This document shows, in pieces, positions 49,220 through 57,044 of a stretch of DNA of 57,044 nucleotides (position 1 is the stretch's first letter; each line of letters opens with the position of its first letter). Under the pieces are notes generated by a model. That model had not been told where the DNA came from, did not search any database, and worked only from the letters and a program-made list of their open reading frames with translations. The DNA is from Vulcanococcus limneticus LL (GTDB taxonomy: Bacteria > Cyanobacteriota > Cyanobacteriia > PCC-6307 > Cyanobiaceae), in contig NZ_NQLA01000017.1 of assembly GCF_002252705.1 (NCBI RefSeq), forward strand, positions 1-57,044. The letters are read 5' to 3'. A program made the position numbers and the translations under genes.

Positions 49220-49894
49220 TCACAGCACCAGCTCCCGCAGCGAGTCCAGCCAGCGCACCCCCTCGGGATAGGCCGCCGGATCGCCGCCCTCCGGCAGCAG
49301 CACATGCACGCGGCAGCCGGCCGTGTCGGCCGCCTTGGCGCCGGCGGGCGAGTCCTCGAAGGCCCAGCAGCTGCCGGGCGCCTGGCCCAGCCGCGCCGCC
49401 GCCAGCAGGAACACATCCGGCGCCGGCTTGCCCTCCCGCAGCTCCGGATCGTCGCCATGGACGCGGACCCTGATCAGCTCCAGCCAGGGGTGGGGCGCGG
49501 CCTTGAGGGCCACGGCGGCTCGGGCACTGCTGGTGGCCAGGGCCATCGGGATCGCCAGCTCGGCGCAGCGCCGCACCAGCTCAGGCGCCCCTGCCATCGG
49601 CTGGGCGTGCACCAGCAGGGCCTCGGCGATCGGCTGGCGCACCGCTAGCAGGGCCTCGAGACTCGGCGGATCGCTCCTGACCGCGCCTTCTGCCTGCTCG
49701 GATGCCCCCGCGATCCAGCCGCGCACCTGCTCGGCGCAGTCGAGGCGGCGGCGGCCCCGCAGCTGCATCAGCTCCGCCGCATTGAGCTGGCGGCCGAAGT
49801 GGGCGGCGGCTTCTCGCCAGGCCCGGGCGTGCAGCGGCTCGGTGTCGAGCAGCAGGCCATCGAGGTCGAACAGGCAGGCGGCGGGTCGGGCCAT
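49220..49894 (-). CDS. HAD-family phosphatase (beta-phosphoglucomutase-like)
   Basis: 224 residues from ATG 49894 (TTG 49912 possible). HAD motifs: [14 protein letters not shown] (motif I), LATSSARAA (II), GKPAPDVFL (III) and [11 protein letters not shown] (IV). The cap is of the helical C1 type, as in beta-phosphoglucomutase and sugar-phosphate phosphatases. The substrate is undetermined. It is convergent with sds, 8 bp apart. Confidence 0.9.
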   Translation of the reverse strand: MARPAACLFDLDGLLLDTEPLHARAWREAAAHFGRQLNAAELMQLRGRRRLDCAEQVRGWIAGASEQAEGAVRSDPPSLEALLAVRQPIAEALLVHAQPMAGAPELVRRCAELAIPMALATSSARAAVALKAAPHPWLELIRVRVHGDDPELREGKPAPDVFLLAAARLGQAPGSCWAFEDSPAGAKAADTAGCRVHVLLPEGGDPAAYPEGVRWLDSLRELVL

Positions 49895-50109
49895 CGAGCC
49901 ATCCTGGGTCAACGCGGGCCTGGGTCAGCGCGGTGCACGGCACGGCAGCGCGAGTCTCTGCCCACGTCATGAACGCGATGCCGTTGGATTGGGCCGACCC
50001 GGTCGGCGGCCCTGGCAGCGGCGCGGCGACCCCGGCCCGTTACAGCGGAGTGTCCCGGGCCCGTTTCTCGCTTGAATGGCAGCTCGCCGACCACCGCGTC
50101 CCCGTCGCC

Positions 50110-52080
<1,971 letters not shown>

Positions 52081-52114
52081 CGGTGGCGGCGCGACCAGGC
52101 TGCGGGGGCGGGGG

Positions 52115-52861
52115 TCAGTCCCCGCCGGCGTGCCAGCGCTGGATCCCCTCGGCCAGGGCGTCGATCTCCCGCTGGCGCTGCGGATCGTCGGCCCAGCTTC
52201 CCAGCAGGTTCTGGCGCAGGCCGGCGCTGGCCGGGGTGAGGTGATCTCCCGACCGCTCCACCAGCCGTGAGCGGTCGCCGCTGCGGGCCTGCAGCACCGT
52301 CAGCAGCCGCTGGCTCTGGTCCAGACCGTCGGACTTGAAGCGCACCAGCAGGTTGCGGGGCTGGCGGTAGTGGGCCCCGGCCAGGCGCAGGGTCTCCTCT
52401 GGCGAGGGGCTGAACTCGCTGCTGATGCCCAGCCGGGGCCCCAGCTCCGCCAGCAGCGGCACCGAGCGCTCGGCGGAGAAGTTGTTGAAGCTCAGGGCCG
52501 CCAGGCCGCTGCAGGCCCTGCCGTTGTCCGGGGCCAGCAGGTGCAGCTTGCAGCCCAGGCTGTGGCCCAGCCGCAGGATTCCGCCAGCCAGCTCCAGGGG
52601 CTGGCGCTCACGGGCCTGACGGAAGGCGCGCCAGGCCTCGTTGGCCTGGGCCTGGTGGTCGAAGCCCGGCACGTAGCTCCAGGCCCGCACCATCAGGCCC
52701 TGCCGGGCCAGGGCCTCCAGCAGGCGCCGGTAGCTCAGCTGGGGCGTGGCGGCCAGGTAGCTGCCGCCGATGAACTCCACCAGGGCGCTGGGCCGAGGGG
52801 GCGTCAGCACCCAGAGGCTGCCCTGCTGCCGCCAGTTGCCCGCCAGGGGGCTGGCGCTCAT
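52115..52861 (-). CDS. DUF1350-family alpha/beta-hydrolase-like protein
   Basis: 248 residues from the ATG that overlaps the prxQ stop (ATGA). It resembles the DUF1350 family of cyanobacteria and plastids: LVEFIGGSYLAATPQLSYR at the start, VRAWSYVPGFDHQAQANEAW, LRLGHSLGCKLHLL (a nucleophile-elbow-like GHSLG) and LSFNNFSAERSVP. An alpha/beta-hydrolase fold is likely; no activity is established. It is translationally coupled to the peroxiredoxin. Confidence 0.82.
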   Translation of the reverse strand: MSASPLAGNWRQQGSLWVLTPPRPSALVEFIGGSYLAATPQLSYRRLLEALARQGLMVRAWSYVPGFDHQAQANEAWRAFRQARERQPLELAGGILRLGHSLGCKLHLLAPDNGRACSGLAALSFNNFSAERSVPLLAELGPRLGISSEFSPSPEETLRLAGAHYRQPRNLLVRFKSDGLDQSQRLLTVLQARSGDRSRLVERSGDHLTPASAGLRQNLLGSWADDPQRQREIDALAEGIQRWHAGGD

Positions 52862-53322
52862 GCGCTCTGCAGGGCCTCCAGGGCCCGACGGGCCTCGGCC
52901 ACGTGGGCCGGCGCGTTGAGCAGGTCGTTGAAGACGTGGCGGATCACCCCCTCGCCATCGATCACGTAGGTGACCCGCCCGGGCAGCACCAGCAGGCTGT
53001 TGGGCACCCCGAAGGCCTGGCGCAGGCGGTTGCCCTGGTCGGCCAGCAGGGGGTAGGGCAGGCTGTGGCGCTCGGCGAAGCGCCGGTGGCTCGCGGCATC
53101 GTCGCCGCTGACGCCCCACACCTCGGCGCCGAGCTCGGTGAGGACGCCGTGACTGTCGCGGAAGGTGCAGGCCTCGATGGTGCAGCCGGGGGTGTCGTCC
53201 TTCGGGTAGAAGAACAGCACCAGTGGCCGGCCGGCCAGCTGATCGCTGCGCCGCTCGATGCCGTCCTGGTCGCCCAGGGCGATCAGGGGAGCGCGATCAC
53301 CGACGCCAAGGGCCTTCGCCAC
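52858..53322 (-). CDS. Peroxiredoxin, PrxQ/Bcp type
   Basis: 154 residues from GTG 53322, which gives the family length; the open frame runs to 53715 but that part is antisense to the exonuclease gene. Peroxidatic and resolving cysteines are in TPGCTIEACTFRD (C-x4-C), the PrxQ arrangement, with the preceding FFYPKDDTPG. It reduces peroxides using thioredoxin. It is divergent from the exonuclease gene; a TAGGCT hexamer lies 22 nt upstream. Confidence 0.92.
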   Translation of the reverse strand: MAKALGVGDRAPLIALGDQDGIERRSDQLAGRPLVLFFYPKDDTPGCTIEACTFRDSHGVLTELGAEVWGVSGDDAASHRRFAERHSLPYPLLADQGNRLRQAFGVPNSLLVLPGRVTYVIDGEGVIRHVFNDLLNAPAHVAEARRALEALQSA

Positions 53323-53344
53323 GGGGTGCTTAAGCAGTAGATCC

Positions 53345-53350
53345 AGCCTA
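53345..53350 (-). promoter_or_regulatory. -10-like TAGGCT upstream of prxQ
   Basis: TAGGCT on the minus strand, 22 nt before the GTG. It supports the GTG start. Confidence 0.4.
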
Positions 53351-53399
53351 GGCAGCGGCTTGCCTGGCCTGGGATCATGGCGCGATCCAGGGAAGGGCC

Positions 53400-54524
53400 A
53401 TGGCCAGCGCGGGGGACCAGCAGCCGGAGCGGCAGACGCGCCCCGCCGCGGCCGAGTGCGACCCGATCCAGCCCGGCCCTGCGGTGTGGGAGCAGACCGA
53501 CCTGCTCTCCCTGGTCGCGACCCTGGAGCAGGCCGTCCCTCCGGAGCAGCCAGCTCCTGCCGCTGGCCTGCCCGACCCCCGCGCCCCAGGGGAAGCCGCC
53601 GCTGGCCCACCCCAGGAGCCAACAACACCATCGGATCAGCCGGCCAGCACCGAATCCGATCTGCTCCAGAGCGCGCAACCGCAGGCGGCGGCTTCCCCGG
53701 CTCCGGAGCCAGCACCGGCTCCCCAGGCCCCAGCCCCAGTCGCGCTGCCGGCGCCGCCTGCCGCGGAGCCCGTCCAGCTCCCCTCCTTCGTGGCTGGTGG
53801 CGGCCAGCCCCGCTGCCCCCAGCGCCTGCTGATCCTCGACACCGAGACCACCGGCCTGGATCCCGAGCACCACAGCTGCATCGAGCTCGGCGCCGTGCTG
53901 TTCGACGTGCCCCACCGGGCCGTGCTGAGCCAGGTGTCGTTTCTGATCCCTTGCCAGAGCAACCCCGCCGAAGCGGTGAATGGCATCCCGGCCGCCGTGA
54001 GCCGCTTGCCCCAGCCCTGGCGCTCCGGCCTGGTCTGCTTCGAGGCGATGCTGGAGGCCGCCGACGTGGTGCTGGCCCACAACGCGGCCTTTGATCGCCA
54101 GTGGTTCGGCCGGGGCGAGCTGCCCGCCATCCGCAAGCCCTGGCTCTGCAGCATGGAGGACCTGCGCTGGCCGGCCGAGCGCAACCTGCGGGCCACCCCC
54201 TCGGTGCGGGATCTGGCCCTGGCCTATGGCGTGCCGGTCTGGGCGGCCCACCGCGCCCTCACCGACTGCATCTACCTGGCCCAGGTGTTCGAGCGCTGCG
54301 CCGACCTGGAGGCCCTGCTGCAGGCGGGCCTGGAGCCCCGCCAGCTCTATCGGGCCCGCCTCTCCTATGAGGAGCGCCACAAGGCCCGCGAAGCGGGATT
54401 CCGCTGGAACGAGCCTGTCAGTGGCGCCTGGAGCCGCCGGCTCTCGGAGCGGGAGGCGGCCCTGCTGCCCTTCCCGGTGGTGCCCGTGCCGAGCGATGGC
54501 GCAGGGCTGCGTCGCTCCGCCTGA
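53400..54524 (+). CDS. DEDDh 3'-5' exonuclease (DnaQ-like) with a long disordered head
   Basis: 374 residues. The first ~135 are Pro/Ala/Gln/Glu-rich and look disordered. The exonuclease core follows with ILDTETTGLD (Exo I), AHNAAFDRQW (Exo II) and AAHRALTDCIY (Exo III). The C-terminal ~60 residues include SYEERHKAREAGFRWNEPVS, a small extra module seen after some bacterial exonuclease domains. A role in DNA or RNA 3'-end processing is likely; a Pol III epsilon subunit is less likely given the extra parts. Confidence 0.88.
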   Translation: MASAGDQQPERQTRPAAAECDPIQPGPAVWEQTDLLSLVATLEQAVPPEQPAPAAGLPDPRAPGEAAAGPPQEPTTPSDQPASTESDLLQSAQPQAAASPAPEPAPAPQAPAPVALPAPPAAEPVQLPSFVAGGGQPRCPQRLLILDTETTGLDPEHHSCIELGAVLFDVPHRAVLSQVSFLIPCQSNPAEAVNGIPAAVSRLPQPWRSGLVCFEAMLEAADVVLAHNAAFDRQWFGRGELPAIRKPWLCSMEDLRWPAERNLRATPSVRDLALAYGVPVWAAHRALTDCIYLAQVFERCADLEALLQAGLEPRQLYRARLSYEERHKAREAGFRWNEPVSGAWSRRLSEREAALLPFPVVPVPSDGAGLRRSA

Positions 54525-54683
54525 GGCAGCCCTGTCGCCGGAGGGGCTCCATCGGCTGAGGAACTCCGCCAGTTGAACAGCCCGTCTCACCGGCTCCGAT
54601 TCTCTTTCGCTTTCCGAAGCTGATCGGCGGCTTTGGCCCGCTCCGCTCTCGCCTGGCCAAGCTGGACGCATCACGCCGTGGCG

Positions 54684-54938
54684 ATGGTGAGGCAGCCCCC
54701 CTCCCACTGGTTTCACCGGGGTGCCCGCCTGCGGGAGCAGGTGCGGCGCTGGCAGGACATCCGCACCTGGGCCCGGTTGATCCGTGAGGCCGAGGCCCTC
54801 TGGCATGTCGATGTGCGCGACTTGCGGCGCCTCGGCGCCATGGAGCTGGGCCAGCTGCTGGAGGAGGTCCCGCCAGAGCTGCGGCCCCGCGTCAACCGCT
54901 GGCTCGCCTGCTATGGCGTGAGCACCCGCCTGACCTGA
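54684..54938 (+). CDS. Small basic protein, unknown function
   Basis: 84 residues from the ATG of MVRQPPSHWFH (a TTG at 54633 would add 17). It is rich in Arg, Trp and Leu, with helical patterns (REQVRRWQDIRTWARLIREA and LRRLGAMELGQLLEEVP) and no known motif. It is the last ordinary chromosomal gene before the region of short repeats and the tRNA remnant. The family is unrecognised. Confidence 0.5.
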   Translation: MVRQPPSHWFHRGARLREQVRRWQDIRTWARLIREAEALWHVDVRDLRRLGAMELGQLLEEVPPELRPRVNRWLACYGVSTRLT

Positions 54939-55095
54939 ATCCCGCTGCAATCAGCGGCCCAGACAATCACGTCTGACGACTGCGTGCGGCCATCAGCTCT
55001 GATGGCACCTAGTCGGCGCATCCAATCAGCGCGACAGGCCAGTTCCACTCAAGCAAAACAGCGACTGAGCGATACCGCTTACATAGAGCTAGCCA

Positions 55096-55134
55096 CACAA
55101 CAACCGCTCACAACAACCGTTTACAACAACCAAT
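55096..55134. repeat. 13-bp tandem repeat, three units
   Basis: CACAACAACCGCT, CACAACAACCGTT and TACAACAACCAAT at 55096, 55109 and 55122. They lie in the AT-richer 210 bp between the last chromosomal gene and a terminator; I see no gene in that stretch. Confidence 0.9.
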
Positions 55135-55149
55135 CACAGAAATCCGCCC

Positions 55150-55178
55150 ACAAAAAAACCGCCTGGGGAGGGCGGTTG
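55150..55178 (-). terminator. Rho-independent terminator, minus strand
   Basis: On the minus strand AACCGCC, a short C-rich loop and GGCGGTT are followed by a run of seven T. It lies about 50 bp downstream of the tRNA-Pro fragment in the tRNA's direction and is probably the native terminator of that tRNA gene. Confidence 0.88.
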
Positions 55179-55226
55179 GATTCAGCCATCAGTTGGATGA
55201 CCTTGGGAATGGACCGGTGATTGTAA

Positions 55227-55273
55227 TCGGAGCGACAGGATTTGAACCTGCGACCCCCACTACCCCAAAGTGG
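55227..55273 (-). tRNA. 3' part of tRNA-Pro(GGG), probable attachment-site scar
   Basis: Reading leftward: anticodon stem CCACT, loop TTGGGGT (anticodon GGG), stem AGTGG, variable GGGTC, T-arm GCAGG-TTCAAAT-CCTGT, acceptor CGCTCCG and a discriminator A. All stems pair, with one G-U. The sequence 5' of the anticodon arm has no D-arm and no CGGAGCG acceptor strand, so the gene is only a 3' remnant of about 47 nt. This is the typical leftover when an element integrates at a tRNA gene. The native terminator is retained downstream. Confidence 0.85.
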
Positions 55274-55327
55274 CTCTCATCCTGCAAGAACCTGTGCCCT
55301 GGCTTGGCTTCGTCGAGTGTTCTTCTT

Positions 55328-55351
55328 GATGGTGGACCGGATGGTGGACCG
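55328..55351. repeat. Perfect 12-bp direct repeat, two units
   Basis: GATGGTGGACCG twice in tandem, 55 bp to the right of the tRNA fragment, in a 210-bp stretch (55274-55483) where I see no gene. It could be an integrase arm site, but that is inference. Confidence 0.7.
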
Positions 55352-55483
55352 ATCTGGTCTGTGGTCCTCACTGCTTGACGGTCGCAGAAGGCTTATCCCA
55401 GGCGGGCGTGTTGAGTTGTCGGGAGGCTTTTCTCCAGGCCGTAGCTGTTGGTGGAGCTTGAGCCTTGATTGGTGCAGGGCGAC

Positions 55484-55777
55484 TCAGGCCTCCACGAAGG
55501 GCTGGATTTGAGCCAGCTGTGGTGCGATCGCCCGGCGCTGCAGCTCCAAGTCATGGGCTGCCTGAGCTCGCAGCCAGTACCCCTCGCTCAACCCGAAGAA
55601 CTTGCTGAGGCGCAGGTCGGTGTCTGCCGTGACCCCCCGCTTGCCCTTCACGATCTCCCAGAGGCGGGTCTGGGGCACGCCGATCTCCTTGGCCACCCGG
55701 TAGACGGTCAGGCCCATGGGATCGAGGAACTCTTCGCGGAGCAGCTCGCCGGGGGTGATGGGGGGAAGCAGGTCCAT
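55484..55777 (-). CDS. higA: HigA-type antitoxin (XRE family)
   Basis: 97 residues from the ATG of MDLLPPITPGELL. The HigA/VapI pattern is clear: PGELLREEFLDPMGLT, then the HTH YRVAKEIGVPQTRLWEIVKG, RGVTADTDLRLSKFFGLS and WLRAQAAHDLEL. It neutralises HigB and usually represses its own operon. It follows higB by 22 bp on the same strand (toxin first, as is normal for higBA). It contains a HIP1 octamer at 55524. Confidence 0.9.
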   Translation of the reverse strand: MDLLPPITPGELLREEFLDPMGLTVYRVAKEIGVPQTRLWEIVKGKRGVTADTDLRLSKFFGLSEGYWLRAQAAHDLELQRRAIAPQLAQIQPFVEA

Positions 55778-55799
55778 GGCGCCCTCCTGGGCTGGCGGG

Positions 55800-56078
55800 T
55801 CAGTGGTAATCGACGATCTCGACGCCTTCTGGGCCGGCCTCACTCCAGGTGAAGCAGATCCGCCATTGCCCGTTGATGCGGATGCTGTGCTGGCCCCGGC
55901 GGTCGCCCTGGAGGGGCTCCAGGCGGTTCCCAGGGGGAACGCGCAGATCGTCCAAGGTGGCCGCGATGGTGAGCTGCAGGAGCTTGCGGCGGGCCACCTT
56001 CTCGAAGGCAATGAACCGCCGGACGCGCACACCGCTGGCTAGGGCCTGGGTGTCCGCACAGCGGAACGACCGGATCAT
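55800..56078 (-). CDS. higB: HigB-type toxin (RelE-fold mRNA interferase)
   Basis: 92 residues. Family pattern: MIRSFRCADTQAL, then LDDLRVPPGNRLEPLQGDRRG, QHSIRINGQWRICF and the C-terminal VEIVDYH. Ribosome-dependent mRNA cleavage is the family activity. First gene of the higBA unit, with no disruption visible. Its upstream side abuts the truncated phage-type gene. Confidence 0.9.
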   Translation of the reverse strand: MIRSFRCADTQALASGVRVRRFIAFEKVARRKLLQLTIAATLDDLRVPPGNRLEPLQGDRRGQHSIRINGQWRICFTWSEAGPEGVEIVDYH

Positions 56079-56604
56079 GTCCCGATACTAACGACCTCCG
56101 TAAGCACTCGTCAGCCTCGCCTCCTCTGCCTTCCCCGGCTGATGAGGCGACCCTGCCATAGCTGAAATGCAGGGAGGGGGTGGCCAGGGCGGCGGTCTCC
56201 GCGAAGGTGTCGCCGTGCCGGCGGAGGTAGCCCTTGGCCTGGGCCGCCGCGGCGGTGACGGCATCGAGGGGGATGGAGACATCGAGCCGGCCGCGCTCGG
56301 GGAGAGCCTCGTCGGTGAGGTCGCTGGCGGCACCCAGGCCCAGGCGGGAGGAGCGGCCCAGCAGGGTGCGGAGCGCCTTGTCGTAGCGATCGATCCGGTC
56401 CGGGCGGAAGGCGGGCACCAGCTGCTGGAACTCGCGCAGCAGGGCGAGGTCACGCTCCGCGGGGTCGCGGTAGGGGGCGCGGAGGTGGATGCGGGCCCGG
56501 CGCACCAGGCGGTTGAAGCTGGCATCCATCACCCCGTGCAGGCGGGTGATGGCGTCGTCCTCGAGGGAGCGGAGGCGCTGGTTGTAGCGCTCCAGGAGGT
56601 TCAC
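55840..56604 (-). pseudogene. Truncated phage head-morphogenesis-like gene
   Basis: The frame starts GTG (MNLLERYNQRLRSLEDDAIT) in a GTGA overlap with the preceding stop. About 155 residues look like a genuine helical protein resembling MuF-like/minor capsid proteins (AERDLALLREFQQLVPAF, LDAVTAAAAQAKGYLRRHG). Beyond roughly 56110 the frame becomes Arg/Pro/Gly-rich and overlaps higB in another frame, so the native 3' part is missing and the nominal stop at 55840 is accidental. The phage assignment is by pattern and by its pairing with the upstream fragment. Confidence 0.55.
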
Positions 56605-56801
56605 GGGGTCCGGGCGGCTCGGCGCTCTGCACGACGCTGCTCGGCCTTGGCGGCCCGCTCGGCCATCACCCGGGCGCGGTTCTCCCGGAACTTGCGGATG
56701 GTCTCGGGGTCGCTGACTGCAACGGTGGCGGGCAGGTCCCTGTAGTCAGGATCCAAGTCCGAAAGGATGAGGCCCTTGCGGACCCAGCCAGAGTGGGATG
56801 G
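56601..56801 (-). pseudogene. 3' end fragment of a phage-type gene (possibly portal)
   Basis: A 66-codon open stretch with no start. It reads WVRKGLILSDLDPDYRDL, TVAVSDPETIRKFRENRARV, then a very basic Ala/Arg/Glu tail ending AARTP. Its TGA overlaps the next gene's GTG, the tight overlap typical of phage structural operons, in which the gene before a MuF-like protein is usually the portal. The upstream part has been replaced by the AT-richer sequence. Confidence 0.45.
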
Positions 56802-57044
56802 TCACAGGTTGCACAATATCAAATTAACTTATACATGTCACATAGTTATAGGCGGCTATCTAGTTTTCCTTTGCGTGAGAGCAAAGCGCCGGTGCTGTCT
56901 GTATTTTCGCATCTGGCAACCAGGGATGTCCGCGATATAGGCAATTGCGGTGACTTTCAGGAAAGTTGCCACTCTTGGGCTGCTCTTCAAGCAGCCTGAG
57001 CCAATGGTACCGCCAGTGCCGACTGCGGCTCTTCTGGTGGCCTG
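56802..57044. other. AT-richer block at the window edge, possible mobile-element end
   Basis: Composition changes sharply from the GC-rich chromosome; bases 56815-56880 are especially AT-rich. No gene is certain: a plus frame (56793-56999, 68 aa) and a minus frame open from the edge to 56856 are both unconvincing, though the minus frame (ATFLKVTAIA) vaguely recalls sequences next to insertion elements. Two small hairpins are present, ACTTTC-AG-GAAAGT near 56953 and GGCTGCT-CTTCA-AGCAGCC at 56978-56996. Confidence 0.4.

Noticed and set aside
49933-50109. Extended N-terminus of acetyl-CoA synthetase
   Set aside because: The 59 extra residues do not resemble the family, and ATG 50110 gives the normal length.
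55193-55378. 61-residue frame containing ATGFEPATPTTPKW
   Set aside because: This is the well-known false translation across the antisense of a tRNA gene; it overlaps the tRNA-Pro fragment.
56793-56999. 68-residue plus-strand frame in the AT-rich block
   Set aside because: No domain, no start context, and an equally open frame exists on the other strand.

Overview
The window is very GC-rich, gene-dense DNA from a unicellular alpha-cyanobacterium of the Synechococcus/Cyanobium type. The evidence is a photosynthetic gene set (psaM, por, chlL, chlB, chlN, a CRR6-type NDH-1 factor), the alkane pair ado/aar next to accA, solanesyl diphosphate synthase, KtrAB, and scattered GCGATCGC (HIP1) octamers, for example at 35284, 42114 and 44238. 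The assignment rests on gene content and remembered family sequences; no search was run.

Layout. 1-9.7 kb: edge of a minus-strand gene, then creatininase family, ado, aar, accA, a short-chain dehydrogenase and folE on plus, an Ig-like secreted protein and trpF on minus, an M50 protease, a lipoate-ligase-like protein and CRR6. 10-18.6 kb: chlorophyll block with psaM, a membrane coiled-coil protein, light-dependent POR, an FAH-family enzyme, two linked unknown genes, and the dark-operative reductase operon chlN-chlB-chlL. 18.7-37.6 kb: ion-homeostasis region with KtrAB, a CNNM-like protein, three P-type ATPases and a Ca/Na-type antiporter, interspersed with two paralogous PilZ proteins, a trypsin-like protease carrying zinc ribbons, a YbjN-like protein, a serine acetyltransferase, an exported SrpA-like haem protein and a Nif11 protein. 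37.5-54.9 kb: housekeeping genes (glmU, mnmD-like, aroA, Nif11, Rrf2-like, ubiD, comB, nitrilase, amidase, murI, sds, HAD, acs, DUF1350, prxQ, an exonuclease).

55.1-57.0 kb is different. A native-looking terminator is followed by only the 3' part of a tRNA-Pro(GGG), then a HigBA toxin-antitoxin pair, two truncated phage-type structural gene remnants and an AT-richer block at the edge. The best reading is the left end of an integrated, decayed mobile element whose body and re-formed tRNA lie beyond the window.

Recurring themes: a TAGGNT/TACNGT-like -10 hexamer about 20-40 nt before the first codon of many transcription units, three times fused to the preceding TAG stop codon; short tandem repeats that begin in the stop codon of aar and of srpA; and antisense overlap of convergent 3' ends.
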